From Streptomyces sp. APSN-46.1 (GTDB lineage Bacteria; Actinomycetota; Actinomycetes; Streptomycetales; Streptomycetaceae), in the NCBI RefSeq assembly GCF_022815725.1, contig NZ_JALGRF010000001.1, positions 1,116,001-1,180,000 on the forward strand: a stretch of 64,000 bases of DNA, written 5' to 3'. Every line of letters begins with the position of its first letter. Position 1 is the first letter of the stretch. Under the pieces are notes generated by a model. The model had not been told where the DNA came from. It saw nothing but the letters and a program-made list of their open reading frames with translations, and did not search any database. This document shows, piece after piece, positions 17,004-25,752 of the stretch. The translations under genes and the position numbers were made by a program.

Positions 17004-17317
17004 CTACCCCGCGCGGAAGCCCTCCTGGGGGAGTTCCGTGGGCGGGGTCCGGGGCGGGGTGGGGAGGGAGAGGCGGTCGCGGGCGTGGCGGACCCGCGTC
17101 GAGTCCGCCCAGGCCGGCCGGACCTCAGTCGCTGAGTTCCCTGACCTGCTCGGGGCGGCGAGCAGGCGGGCGTACGCCGGGTCGGGGGTCGGGGACAGCA
17201 ACGTGAGGCGGTCCGCCGTACGGGCGTGGGCGCCCGGCCGGGCCGTCGGGTGGTGCCACCGCGCTGGTCGGCGCCGTCCGGGCCTTCGGGCACGGCCTCG
17301 TCGGTCAGCTGCGGCAT
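17004..17317 (-). pseudogene. Decayed small gene with multiple frameshifts
   Basis: A good start exists at ATG 17317 (GGAG five bases upstream) and codes MPQLTDEAVPEGPDGADQ. Near 17262 the high-GC third-position pattern moves to another frame, giving RWHHPTARPGAHARTADR, LTLLSPTPDPAYARLL. Near 17155 it moves again (APEQVRELSD then TGA), and near 17130 it returns, coding AWADSTRVRHARDRL down to a TAG at 17004. Each segment has strong Streptomyces codon bias, the joints do not. This reads as one small protein broken by at least two indels, or as sequencing error. Family not recognised. It lies directly upstream of the SRPBCC gene. Confidence 0.5.
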
Positions 17318-17665
17318 GGGAACTCCGTTCACCGTGGGTGGGCCGCCGGCTGCGCAACAGCGGGCGGGCCCCGGGTTACGGCGGGCCCGGTCCCGGGCCG
17401 TCCGCCCCCCTTTTGCCCTCCCCGTGCCTCCTTATGACCTGGTTACGTCGATCTTGCTACGGTCCACCTGCGGACTGACGGCCTGAAGAACCGTCGGTCC
17501 GACCACGTCACCGGCCCGGGGACGAGCGGGGCCCGGGCCGCGTGTAGCACGCGCCGCGCCCGGCGATACGCGAACGCGGGGCGCGGTAACCCCGCCGGGA
17601 CCGGTTTCACCCGTCCGCGTGACGGCGCGTGCGCCCCCGGGCCGCGGGTACGGCAGGGTGGGCGG
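17318..17665. other. Intergenic region without recognised gene
   Basis: 348 bp between the decayed gene and the lipoprotein gene. It holds short inverted repeats (for example CGCGTG-tag-CACGCG near 17540) and one less GC-rich patch near 17420-17470 that could contain promoters. I see no coding frame with plausible composition and no RNA gene. Confidence 0.5.
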
Positions 17666-18187
17666 ATGCTGCGCCGCGCCCTGCCCTTGACCCTTGCCGT
17701 GCTGGTGATGACCGCCGGGTGTGTGACCGTGCGGCCGCCGCAGCCGGCGGCGGGGCCGCCGGGGCCGGAGCCCGCGGCGGCCCGGCCGGCATCCGTACCC
17801 CGGGAACCGGCGCCCGGGGCCTGGCCGTTGGGCGAGCTGCCCTCCCCCTCGCTCCCGCAGGCTCAGGCGCCGACGCCGCCCGCCTCCGTCGAGCAGGCGG
17901 TACGAGGGCCTGCCGCGCCGAGGCGCGCCGCTCCCGCCCGGCCCGCGGAGCGCGTCAGGCCGGTCAGGCCGCCCCGGCCCGGCAGTCCCGTCCGGCCCCC
18001 GAAGTCCGTGCACCCGGCCGGGCCCGGCCGGGCCGCGAAACCCCGCAAGCGCGAGTCCGCGCCCGCGGCGTCGAAGTACCGGCCCGCGCCGCGCCGTTCG
18101 TTCGACATGGCCCCCCTGTGCACGGCGGCCCGGGGCACGCTCGACCCCTCGATCGTCGCCCTCTGCACAAGCCGCTACGGCGGCTAG
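17666..18187 (+). CDS. Proline/alanine-rich lipoprotein, copy 1
   Basis: 173 residues. Signal peptide with lipobox (LRRALPLTLAVLVMTAGC, lipidated Cys19), then about 125 residues rich in Pro, Ala, Arg and Val, likely an extended wall-spanning stalk, then a compact C-terminal motif: LCTAARGTLDPSIVALCTSRYGG. The same architecture and C-terminal motif recur in the gene at 37294-37764, so these are paralogues. The two Cys of the motif may form a disulfide outside the cell. Function unknown. It is convergent with the lipase gene, whose stop is 16 bp away. Confidence 0.75.
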   Translation: MLRRALPLTLAVLVMTAGCVTVRPPQPAAGPPGPEPAAARPASVPREPAPGAWPLGELPSPSLPQAQAPTPPASVEQAVRGPAAPRRAAPARPAERVRPVRPPRPGSPVRPPKSVHPAGPGRAAKPRKRESAPAASKYRPAPRRSFDMAPLCTAARGTLDPSIVALCTSRYGG

Positions 18188-18203
18188 GGGATTGTCCGGC
18201 GGA

Positions 18204-19619
18204 TCAAGGTTCGAGCAGGGTCATCACATCGCGCTGGACCACGTGCGGGCGGTCCGCCACGACCGACAGGACCCACATGCCGGGGCCGGCCGTGAGGCTG
18301 CCCCGGCGCTCGCCCGGTTCCGACTCCGGCAGGACCACCCAGTCGTGCGGTGCGGCCGCGGCGTCGTGGGCGTGCAGTGCCGCCCGTACCGTGCGGCCGC
18401 GCGCCACGCCGGTCGCCACGATGTCGAACGGCTCCCCCGCCACCGCGAACTCCGGTACCACGATGCCGAATACGTCGTCGGCCAGGGTGTCCCCCGCCGA
18501 CTTGCCGTTGTGGATGGCGTCGAGCTGGTGGCCGAACGCCTCGCCGCTGATGAGGTCGCCGTGCCGGTGGCCGTTCCACCGGGCCTCCTCCGTCCTGCGC
18601 AACGCCCAGGCCGCGAAGGCCGATTCGGCGGGGACGGTCCCGTCACCGGTCCATGGCTCCGAGTCGTTCATGACGTAGTGGAAGTCGAGCCTCCCGCCCG
18701 GGTCCGCCGTCACGGCGTGCAGGGTGGGGTGTGCCCGCCCGGCGAGGCACTGCACCTCGTACGGGAGGCGGCGGTCCGGGCTGCCGCGCAGGTTGTCCCG
18801 CAGGGCCCCCTCGAACTCCTCGTGGAAGGAGAACACGTCCTGGACCATGTCCGTCGGCAGGCCCACGTCGATGTCCGTGAGCTGGTCGTAGTAGCCCTCC
18901 GGGAAGTCTGGCCGGCGTACCGCCTCGTAGACCGGGAGCAGTTGCCCCACCGAGGGGAAGCTGCGGCAGAGGTCCGTGAGCCGTTCGTTGAGGCGGCCCG
19001 CCAGCGCCGCCGCCGTGCGTCCCAGCAGGCCCGTGCCCACGCCGTGGCCCGTCAGGAAGCGGACGGCCTTGGCGGCGCCCCGGTGCGGGGTGCCGGCCGT
19101 CACGAGCATCCGGGCGGTGTCCCGTCCGCCGAGGACCTCCAGGTAGTACCGGCCGATGAGGCCGCCCATGGAGTGGCAGATCAGGACGACCTTCGGGTCG
19201 TCCTCGGCCTTGGGGTAGTGGGTCCGGAACTCCTCGGTCCACCGCCCGAGTTCGCGCTGGACGCGGGTCTTCAGGTCGGCCGCGGTGAGCCGGTTGGACA
19301 GCCTCCAGTCGTACGGGAACACCACGAACTGCTCCGGTCGCACGCCGGTGAGCAGGCCCGCGACGTCGGGGTAGCCCACTTGCGTGACCAGACCGGGTAA
19401 TCCGGTCGGCCGCCGGACCAGCCCCGCGGCCTCGACCGCGTACGGCTCCTCGGGCCGCTCGTCGCCGATCCCGTCGGGCAGCCGCAGCCGGGTGATCAGT
19501 TTCTTCGGCGGCGCGGCGCCCAGCAGCGCCCCCACCGACAGGTTCCACAGGTCCGTGCCGTCCCGCGTCAGGCGGGTTCCCGTGATCCCCGGTACGAAGA
19601 CCACCAGGTCGTGCTTCAA
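18204..19619 (-). CDS. LCAT-like alpha/beta-hydrolase (lipase/phospholipase)
   Basis: 471 residues. N-terminal strand DLVVFVPGITGTRL is the lid/oxyanion region of lecithin:cholesterol-acyltransferase-like lipases. Catalytic triad candidates: Ser150 in CHSMGGLIGRYY, Asp326 in GDGTVP, His353 in HRHGDL. Residues about 385-471 form a separate beta-rich tail. No signal peptide or membrane helix, so it should be cytoplasmic, where a phospholipase would be toxic to its own membrane. It starts with TTG at 19619, decided by AAGGAGGAG just upstream, 98 bp after the caspase-STAND gene on the same strand, so it is probably co-transcribed and the output enzyme of that module (inference). Secretion-independent housekeeping esterase is the alternative. 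Confidence 0.85.
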   Translation of the reverse strand: MKHDLVVFVPGITGTRLTRDGTDLWNLSVGALLGAAPPKKLITRLRLPDGIGDERPEEPYAVEAAGLVRRPTGLPGLVTQVGYPDVAGLLTGVRPEQFVVFPYDWRLSNRLTAADLKTRVQRELGRWTEEFRTHYPKAEDDPKVVLICHSMGGLIGRYYLEVLGGRDTARMLVTAGTPHRGAAKAVRFLTGHGVGTGLLGRTAAALAGRLNERLTDLCRSFPSVGQLLPVYEAVRRPDFPEGYYDQLTDIDVGLPTDMVQDVFSFHEEFEGALRDNLRGSPDRRLPYEVQCLAGRAHPTLHAVTADPGGRLDFHYVMNDSEPWTGDGTVPAESAFAAWALRRTEEARWNGHRHGDLISGEAFGHQLDAIHNGKSAGDTLADDVFGIVVPEFAVAGEPFDIVATGVARGRTVRAALHAHDAAAAPHDWVVLPESEPGERRGSLTAGPGMWVLSVVADRPHVVQRDVMTLLEP

Positions 19620-19717
19620 GGGGCTCTCCTCCTTGCGTCGTCCGTCCGGTGCCCGGGTGGCGCCGACGGGTCAGGGGCGGGGTCGGGGGGCGGGGGAAGC
19701 GGGGGCGGGCGGGGCTG

Positions 19718-22700
19718 CTACCAGCCGGGCCCGGGCCGCCAGCCGCCGGCGCCCGGCGCGGCGCCCGCGTCTCCCCCCGGCCCCGGGCGGACGGCGGGCG
19801 GCGGGTCCAGCGCCCGGGTGCCGAGCAGGATCTGGTCGCAGCGGCGGCGCCCCTGGAGGGTCAGCGTGATCCCGCGGCCCTCCTCGTACACGGCCCCGAC
19901 GGCCTCGACGTCCAGACCGCGCCAGGGCACCGTGGCCGCCTTCAGCTCCCGGCGTGTCGTCGCGTCGAACACCGCGAGGGTCAGCTCGCCGCCGCAGGCC
20001 ACCAGCAGGGGGCGCTCCGGGGGGCCGGTGAAGAGGAGGGCCGAGGCCCGCCCGCCCGGGTAGGGGAAGCGGTGGGCGATCCAGCGGTCGCCCTTGTACC
20101 GCGCGAGGTGGACCATGTCGTCCTCGCCCCACGCGACCAGCGGGACGGACGTGCCCAGGACCCGGTGCTCGCCGAGCACCATGGTCGCCGTACGCCGCCA
20201 GGAGTCCTCCAGTACGGCCGGCACCGCGCGGTCCTCGGCGCCGGCCGGCCACAGCCGGAAGCCGCGTCCGGTGTCGACGCCGACCCAGGTGCGGCCGTCG
20301 GACAGGATGCGCACGTCCAGGGCATGGGCGACCACGTCCACCTCGCCCCGCACCGGCCAGCGGCCGTCGCGCAGCCGCCGCCGCTGCACCGTGCGGCGGT
20401 CGGGGACGAACACGCTCGGCGCTCCGTCGGCCTCCACGACCAGCCCGAGCCCCCTGATCTCCTCACCGGGGTCACCGGGCAGGGTGATGTCCTCGTACGG
20501 GGTGGCGGCCGCCAGGTCGGCGGTCAGCGACCAGACGCGTACGGTCCGGCCCGCTGCGGCGGCCACGAGCCAGGCGCCGTCGTGCCACACCGCGCGCACC
20601 GCGGTGACCGGCTCCGCCAGCCGCAGCGGCACCGGATCCCCGCCGCCCGGACCGGGGGCCCCGGCATATCCGGCGACGACGACGCGGCCTGTGACCCGGC
20701 AGAGCAGCCCCGGGCGGCCGGGCGGGCCCGCCGCGTGTTCCACCATGAGGCGTTCGGTGTAGCTGCGTTGCGGGCCGCCGGGCCGGGCCGCGGTCGCCGC
20801 CGCGACGTCGAGGATCCGTACGTGCGGGCCGTCGGCGACCGCGACGCGCCCGCTGCCGCCGGGGTCGCAGGCCAGCGCCTCCGGGTCGCGGTGCCCGTGG
20901 ACGGGGAACGCGCACAGCGGGCGGCCTTCCTCGTCGAGTCCGTGCACGGCCACCCGGTCGCCCTGGTGGAGGACCAGCAGCGGCCGGGTGCCGAGGTGGC
21001 CGAGCGCCATGCCGCGCGCGTCGGGCGACTCCAGGGACAGGGCGTGCGCCACGGCCCACCCGGGTGCGGGGCGGCCGTCGCCGCCGGTGGTGAGGGACAG
21101 TCGCCACACGTCGGTGGTGTGGCCGTCGGCGCGGGCCAGCCACGCGGCGGGCGCCCCGGGTCCGCCGGCTCGCGGTACGGGCTCCGGCAGGGCCGCGAGG
21201 GCCCGGACCGGGCCCCGGCCGGTGTGCGGCAGCGGCACGGCCGAGCCGAGCAACTGCCGCCCCGCGCCGGCCGGATGGACCTGGTGCACCAGGGTCTCGA
21301 CGCCGGCGGAGAGCAGGAAGTGCCGCGCGCCGAGCGAGAACAGGGCGAGGCGGTCCGCGGCGACCGGCAGGATGCCGGCCAGGCCCGCCTCGGAGGCGCT
21401 CTCGTCCGCGGGCCACTGCCAGGTCCACACCCGCTGCCCGTCCGCGGCCATGGCGAGGAAGTGGCCGCCGCACGCGGCGACGGCCAGCGCCTTCGGAGCG
21501 CCGCCCCAGTCGAAGACCTTCGCCGGCAGCCCCGACGCGTCGTCCCAGACCAGCACCGCGCTGCCGTCGGCCGCCGCGGTGACCCGCCGGGGGCCCGCGG
21601 TCGCACCCGCCACCTGGCGCAGCGACCGGTGCCGGTCGGGGGCGCGGCGGGTGAGGCGCTGCCGTCCCGTCCGCGGGTCGTGCACGGCGACGGCCCCGAG
21701 CACACCCAGGGACAGCACGGTGTCCGGCTCTTCGCCGGCGGACGTGCCCTCGCCGGCGGCCGTGGCGCCCCCGGCGGCCGCGGCCTCGCCGGTGGCCGCG
21801 GCCTCGCCGGCGGGTGCGACGCCGACGGGCGTGGCGCCCCCCGCGGCCGTGGCCTCCCTGGTGGCCGGTGCGACGCCGGGGCGCGTGGCGTCTCCGGCGG
21901 CCGTGGCCTCCCTGGTGGCCGGTGCCTCGCCGGCGGGCGTGGCGCCCCTGGCGGCCGTGGCCTCCCTGGTGGCCGGTGCGACGCCGGCGGGCATGGCGTA
22001 GGCGGCGGGCGTGGCGCCCCCGGCAGCCCACCCCCCGCCGGCGGGCGTGGCGAGGGCGGCGGGTGTGGTGACGGCGGACCAGTGCAGGGCACGGGCGCCG
22101 CCGCGGGCCGCCGGCCACCGCAGGTCCACCGGTTCGGGAGCCGCGTCGGTCCACAGCTCGCTCCAGCCGAGCCCTGCGAAGCCCTCCGAGGTCAGCCGCC
22201 GGTACATGCCTTCGCGGTGGCTTACGAAGGCCGTGCCGCGCAGCAGCGCCCGCCGCGCGCCGGGGTCGCGACGGCGCCGGAACTCGTCGGCGACCCTGAC
22301 GTAGAGCGCGGCGCCTTCGCTCGGCCCCACCTGCGCCACGGCCAGCGGCAGCACCACGTCGGGGTCGGTGTGGACGAGGAACTCCGGGTCGTCGAGGAGG
22401 TCCCGTAACCGTTCCTCGTCGGCCTGCGCGGCATGGGCGGCCAGGTACGACCGGGTGTACGCGTCCGCCTTCCCCCAGTCGGGGGCTCCGCGGGCGTGCA
22501 GCACCGCGTGGATCTCGCGGTGTCCGCTCTGCGGTGTGAGCCCGAGCCGGTCGAGTATGTGGGCGCCGTACCCGGCGTGCGCGAGCCGGTACGTTCCCGA
22601 GTCCACGGCCACGAGTCCGCCTTCGGCCAGGGCCAGCAGCTCGCGCGCCTGGGCGCGGGTGAACGCGCCGGCCCGGCCGTGCAGGGCGTCAGCCATCGTC

Positions 22701-24565
22701 ACCAGCAGGGACAGGTCGCGCAGCCCGCCTCCGTGGGCGAGCGCGAGCGGGGCGAGGATCCCGGCGGCCGGGACCGCCCCTTCGCGTTCGAGGTGGCCGA
22801 TCTCCCGGCGAACCCATTCCTCCAGGCCGGTGCCGGCCTGCCGGAGCTCCGCCTCCAGCTCCGCCGCGGACGGCGGGTGGGGCCGCCGGGCGAGCTGGCC
22901 GGCGACGAGCCGGGCGACCAGGAAGAGGCCGTCGCTCTCGGCGGCGATCGCCTGGGCCGCCTCGCGCCGCAGCAGGGCGCGGCTCGCGTCCGCGTACGGG
23001 GAGCCGGGCGCGGCGAGGAGGGACTCCGCGAGCGCGGTGATGTCGCGTTCGGCGTCGTCGTCCTGGTCGAGGGCGAGCGGGGCCGTCGTCTGGTCGAGCA
23101 CGTCGAGGAGGCTCTCGGCGCCGACCGGGTCGGCCAGTTGCCGCCGGGGCCTGGGGCGCGTCGCCACGATCACCTTCACACCCCGGGTGTCGGCGAGCCG
23201 GTTGAGGAACTGGCGGGCGATCTCGTGCGCCTGTCCCGGCATCGCCTCGTCGAGCCCGTCGAAGAGCAGGTTCAGGGCGCCCGCCTCCCGCGCGAGGGCG
23301 GCGACGGCGTCCGCGCAGCGGCCCGCGTCGAGGGCCGTCTCCGGTTTGGGCGGCATGGCGCCGAAGGTGCTCAGCGCGTCCCACACGGCCTCGACCACGG
23401 CGGACAGGGAGCGGTCGCGGCAGGTGACGAGCGCGTGGACGGTGCCGGGCCGCGGGCAGATCTGGGGCGGCGGCTGAGGGTCGAGCCGTGTCCTGCGCCG
23501 GGCCACGGACAGCAGGGCGACCATCGCCAGCAGGGCCGTCTTGCCGGATCCGCCGGGCCCGGTGACCACCTGCGTGCCGTGCGCCGCCGTGTCGAGCCAG
23601 CGGACGAGGCGGCTGAGCGCGGCGTGCCGTCCGGTGAACTCCCTTTCCAGTACCCCGCCTTCCTGGAGCTGGAAGGCGGACTCCCGCGCCCACGGAAGGG
23701 GTGCGTCGTCGGCGAGTACGGCCGGGTTCGCCCACTGCCCGCGCAGTGCCGCGTCGCCCTCGTCCTGGAAGTACGGGTTGTGCAGGAAGTTGTTGGGCAG
23801 GTGCCGGACCATCTCGAAACCCGGCCGCTCGTCCCTGGTCTCCAGCCCTTCCCGGGCCGCCTCCTGGTCGATGGCCTCGACCAGGTAGGGGACGGAGAGG
23901 TAGAGGTGCGAGCGGTGCATCGGCAGGGAGCGGTCGGAGACCTCGGTGTCGGGCTTGCCGAGGACGGACGACAGCCAGCCCACCCACAGCCCCTCCCGGA
24001 TGGTGGCCCCGACCCCGGACGTGCCGATCACGGCGAACCCGGCCGCCGAGGTCTCGTAGGCGCGGGCGACCGCGGCGCGCTCCTTGCTGACCGCCCGCCG
24101 CAGGGCCACGTTCAGGTGCCCGTGCGAGGAGCACGCGTCGAGGACGAGGAGGGTGTGCGCCGGCCGGGGGGCCGAGAGGATCCGGTCCACCAGTTCGGTC
24201 AGGGCGAAGGAACGGTCGGGGGCGAAGGGGCCGTCGGCCCAGGAGTCGCGGCAGGCGAGGTGGAACCCGCCCTCGGCGTCCACGCCGTGCCCGGTCCAGT
24301 AGAGGATCTTGCGTTCGGCCCGGCGGTCGAGGAACTCGTCGAGCCACGCCGACAGTTGGGAGCGGGTCAGGCCTTCGGGTCCGTCCAGTACCTCTCCGAA
24401 GCCCAGTCTGTCCCGGGCCGTGGCGGCGAAGCGGGCGCTCTCGGCGCCGATGTGCCGCAGGTGCTCCCGTCCGTCCTGGCGGTCCGGGTTGTCGTACGTG
24501 TCGACGGCGAGCGCGCCGACCAGTCCGTCCGAGCGGAAGGCGTCCCGCCCCAGTCCTCTGGACAC
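19718..24565 (-). CDS. Caspase-STAND NTPase-beta-propeller protein
   Basis: 1,615-residue signalling protein. Order of domains: caspase-like peptidase, residues about 10-200, with catalytic dyad His93 (LYWTGHGVDAEGGF) and Cys145 (LLVLDACSSHGH); a STAND/NACHT-like NTPase from about 300, with Walker A GPGGSGKT (336-343) and Walker B LNLLFDGLDE (431-440); winged-helix and helical repeats to about 800; then WD40-like propeller blades (GSAVLVWDD, HVRILDV, RTVRVWSL) to the end. A low-complexity Ala/Thr/Gly insert occupies about residues 825-948. Start is GTG 24565 after a G-rich stretch. Such caspase-STAND proteins are known or predicted as immune or programmed-death switches, the propeller sensing and the caspase acting. 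The lipase gene follows on the same strand. Confidence 0.92.
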   Translation of the reverse strand: MSRGLGRDAFRSDGLVGALAVDTYDNPDRQDGREHLRHIGAESARFAATARDRLGFGEVLDGPEGLTRSQLSAWLDEFLDRRAERKILYWTGHGVDAEGGFHLACRDSWADGPFAPDRSFALTELVDRILSAPRPAHTLLVLDACSSHGHLNVALRRAVSKERAAVARAYETSAAGFAVIGTSGVGATIREGLWVGWLSSVLGKPDTEVSDRSLPMHRSHLYLSVPYLVEAIDQEAAREGLETRDERPGFEMVRHLPNNFLHNPYFQDEGDAALRGQWANPAVLADDAPLPWARESAFQLQEGGVLEREFTGRHAALSRLVRWLDTAAHGTQVVTGPGGSGKTALLAMVALLSVARRRTRLDPQPPPQICPRPGTVHALVTCRDRSLSAVVEAVWDALSTFGAMPPKPETALDAGRCADAVAALAREAGALNLLFDGLDEAMPGQAHEIARQFLNRLADTRGVKVIVATRPRPRRQLADPVGAESLLDVLDQTTAPLALDQDDDAERDITALAESLLAAPGSPYADASRALLRREAAQAIAAESDGLFLVARLVAGQLARRPHPPSAAELEAELRQAGTGLEEWVRREIGHLEREGAVPAAGILAPLALAHGGGLRDLSLLVTMADALHGRAGAFTRAQARELLALAEGGLVAVDSGTYRLAHAGYGAHILDRLGLTPQSGHREIHAVLHARGAPDWGKADAYTRSYLAAHAAQADEERLRDLLDDPEFLVHTDPDVVLPLAVAQVGPSEGAALYVRVADEFRRRRDPGARRALLRGTAFVSHREGMYRRLTSEGFAGLGWSELWTDAAPEPVDLRWPAARGGARALHWSAVTTPAALATPAGGGWAAGGATPAAYAMPAGVAPATREATAARGATPAGEAPATREATAAGDATRPGVAPATREATAAGGATPVGVAPAGEAAATGEAAAAGGATAAGEGTSAGEEPDTVLSLGVLGAVAVHDPRTGRQRLTRRAPDRHRSLRQVAGATAGPRRVTAAADGSAVLVWDDASGLPAKVFDWGGAPKALAVAACGGHFLAMAADGQRVWTWQWPADESASEAGLAGILPVAADRLALFSLGARHFLLSAGVETLVHQVHPAGAGRQLLGSAVPLPHTGRGPVRALAALPEPVPRAGGPGAPAAWLARADGHTTDVWRLSLTTGGDGRPAPGWAVAHALSLESPDARGMALGHLGTRPLLVLHQGDRVAVHGLDEEGRPLCAFPVHGHRDPEALACDPGGSGRVAVADGPHVRILDVAAATAARPGGPQRSYTERLMVEHAAGPPGRPGLLCRVTGRVVVAGYAGAPGPGGGDPVPLRLAEPVTAVRAVWHDGAWLVAAAAGRTVRVWSLTADLAAATPYEDITLPGDPGEEIRGLGLVVEADGAPSVFVPDRRTVQRRRLRDGRWPVRGEVDVVAHALDVRILSDGRTWVGVDTGRGFRLWPAGAEDRAVPAVLEDSWRRTATMVLGEHRVLGTSVPLVAWGEDDMVHLARYKGDRWIAHRFPYPGGRASALLFTGPPERPLLVACGGELTLAVFDATTRRELKAATVPWRGLDVEAVGAVYEEGRGITLTLQGRRRCDQILLGTRALDPPPAVRPGPGGDAGAAPGAGGWRPGPGW
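21725..22090. repeat. In-frame degenerate tandem repeat inside caspase-STAND gene
   Basis: Repeating units of about 45-51 bp, coding variants of GVAPATREATAAGGATP on the minus strand, with shorter 12-18 bp sub-repeats. All copies stay in frame. The insert separates the helical part from most of the propeller. Confidence 0.8.
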
Positions 24566-24666
24566 GTGAACCCCCCGATTTCCGGTCCGTCCGATCCGTT
24601 TGCGGGGTCGCTCGCGCCCCGTCGCGCCGCTATTCTGATCAACTTAGCGGAGAACAGGGAGAGTTG

Positions 24667-25650
24667 ATGGCTCATCGGGACCGCTTTTCAGTCGTCGGCA
24701 GGGTGACCGACTGCTACATCCACGAGGGTGACGGGACACGTCCGATCACGGAGGAGAACGTCCGCGTCCTGTACACCCACCGCCGCGTGCAGTTCCCGGA
24801 CGAACTCGGGGCGTGGCGGCGGGAGATCGCGGACGAGGAGGCCCGCAAACAGGCCGCGGGCGAGCCGTACCGGTGGAACAACCCGCGGTTCGCGGTGGAG
24901 AGCCTGGTCGTCTCGCGCACCCACCGCGACGAGAAGCCGCAGGTCACCCTCTCCCTCATCGACGCCGACTACTACGACTTCCTCACCACGTCCCTCAACC
25001 TGGGCCGGACGCTGCGCAACGGCTCGACGCTGCGCAAGCAGTACCTGGAGGACGCCGACCCGCTGGACGCCCCGCCCTGGATGTTCTGCAGCCTCGGCGT
25101 GAACGTGGCCGTCGAGACGGGCAAGGACGGCCGGATGCTGTTCTCCCACCGCAGCGCCAGGGTGGCGGGCCCGAACGCCTCCCGCTGGAACTCCTCGGCC
25201 AACGAAGGCCTCGCCGCCAACCACGACCTGTCGGAGTCCGGTGAGATCAGCCTGCACCGGGTGGCACGCCGGGCGCTGCGCGAGGAGCTGGCGGTGCAGT
25301 CCTCCGACCGGGTCGATCTGGAACTGCTCGGCTTCGGCCTGGACCTGCGCAACAACCAGTGGTCGGTGTTCTTCCGCGCGGTCCTGGAGGATCTGGGCGA
25401 GGAGGAGCTGCGGGCGCGCTGGAGCCGCGGCGTCGAGGACAAGTGGGAGCACGACCGCTACGAGTTCACCCCGGCCGACCCGCGGTCGGTCCTCACCTTC
25501 CTGCGCGACACCCCGCTGTGGTCCCCGTGCGCCCCGGCGCTGTTCTACTTGTCGCTGGTCCGCGCGGCCGTCCGCGCTGCGGGCGGTGACCCGGACGCCC
25601 GGCTGGCGGTGGAGGAGGCGGCGGAGCGCTGCGCCCTGCCGCGCGGGTGA
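24667..25650 (+). CDS. Nudix-like domain protein
   Basis: 327 residues. The C-terminal two thirds resemble a Nudix fold: the segment SGEISLHRVARRALREELAV keeps the REEL core of the Nudix box (GX5EX7REUXEEXGU) though the leading Gly/Glu spacing is not perfect, followed by strands LLGFGLDLRNNQWSVFFRAV. The N-terminal 150 residues (VLYTHRRVQFPDELGAWRREI..., TLSLIDADYYDFLTTSLNLG) are unassigned. Start ATG 24667 with GGGAGAG upstream. Divergent from the caspase gene (100 bp shared promoter region) and co-directional with the RNA-repair operon 103 bp downstream, so it may belong to either. If active it could hydrolyse a nucleotide signal or an RNA 5' cap; this is inference. Confidence 0.6.
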   Translation: MAHRDRFSVVGRVTDCYIHEGDGTRPITEENVRVLYTHRRVQFPDELGAWRREIADEEARKQAAGEPYRWNNPRFAVESLVVSRTHRDEKPQVTLSLIDADYYDFLTTSLNLGRTLRNGSTLRKQYLEDADPLDAPPWMFCSLGVNVAVETGKDGRMLFSHRSARVAGPNASRWNSSANEGLAANHDLSESGEISLHRVARRALREELAVQSSDRVDLELLGFGLDLRNNQWSVFFRAVLEDLGEEELRARWSRGVEDKWEHDRYEFTPADPRSVLTFLRDTPLWSPCAPALFYLSLVRAAVRAAGGDPDARLAVEEAAERCALPRG

Positions 25651-25752
25651 CGGGTCGGCGGCTTCAGCGGCTTGAGCGGCTTTAACGGGTGGATGCCCCT
25701 GCTCCGCATACCTAGAGTGACGGGGAAGGCCGTCGTCGAGCAGGAGCTGATC

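Noticed and set aside
18204..19619. Reading the lipase as an ordinary secreted esterase
   Set aside because: No signal peptide or lipobox before the catalytic domain, and the start is fixed by the strong ribosome site at the TTG.
19649..24667. Long plus-strand open frames opposite the caspase-STAND gene
   Set aside because: Gly/Arg-rich translation mirroring the minus-strand repeats; no domain, no ribosome site.
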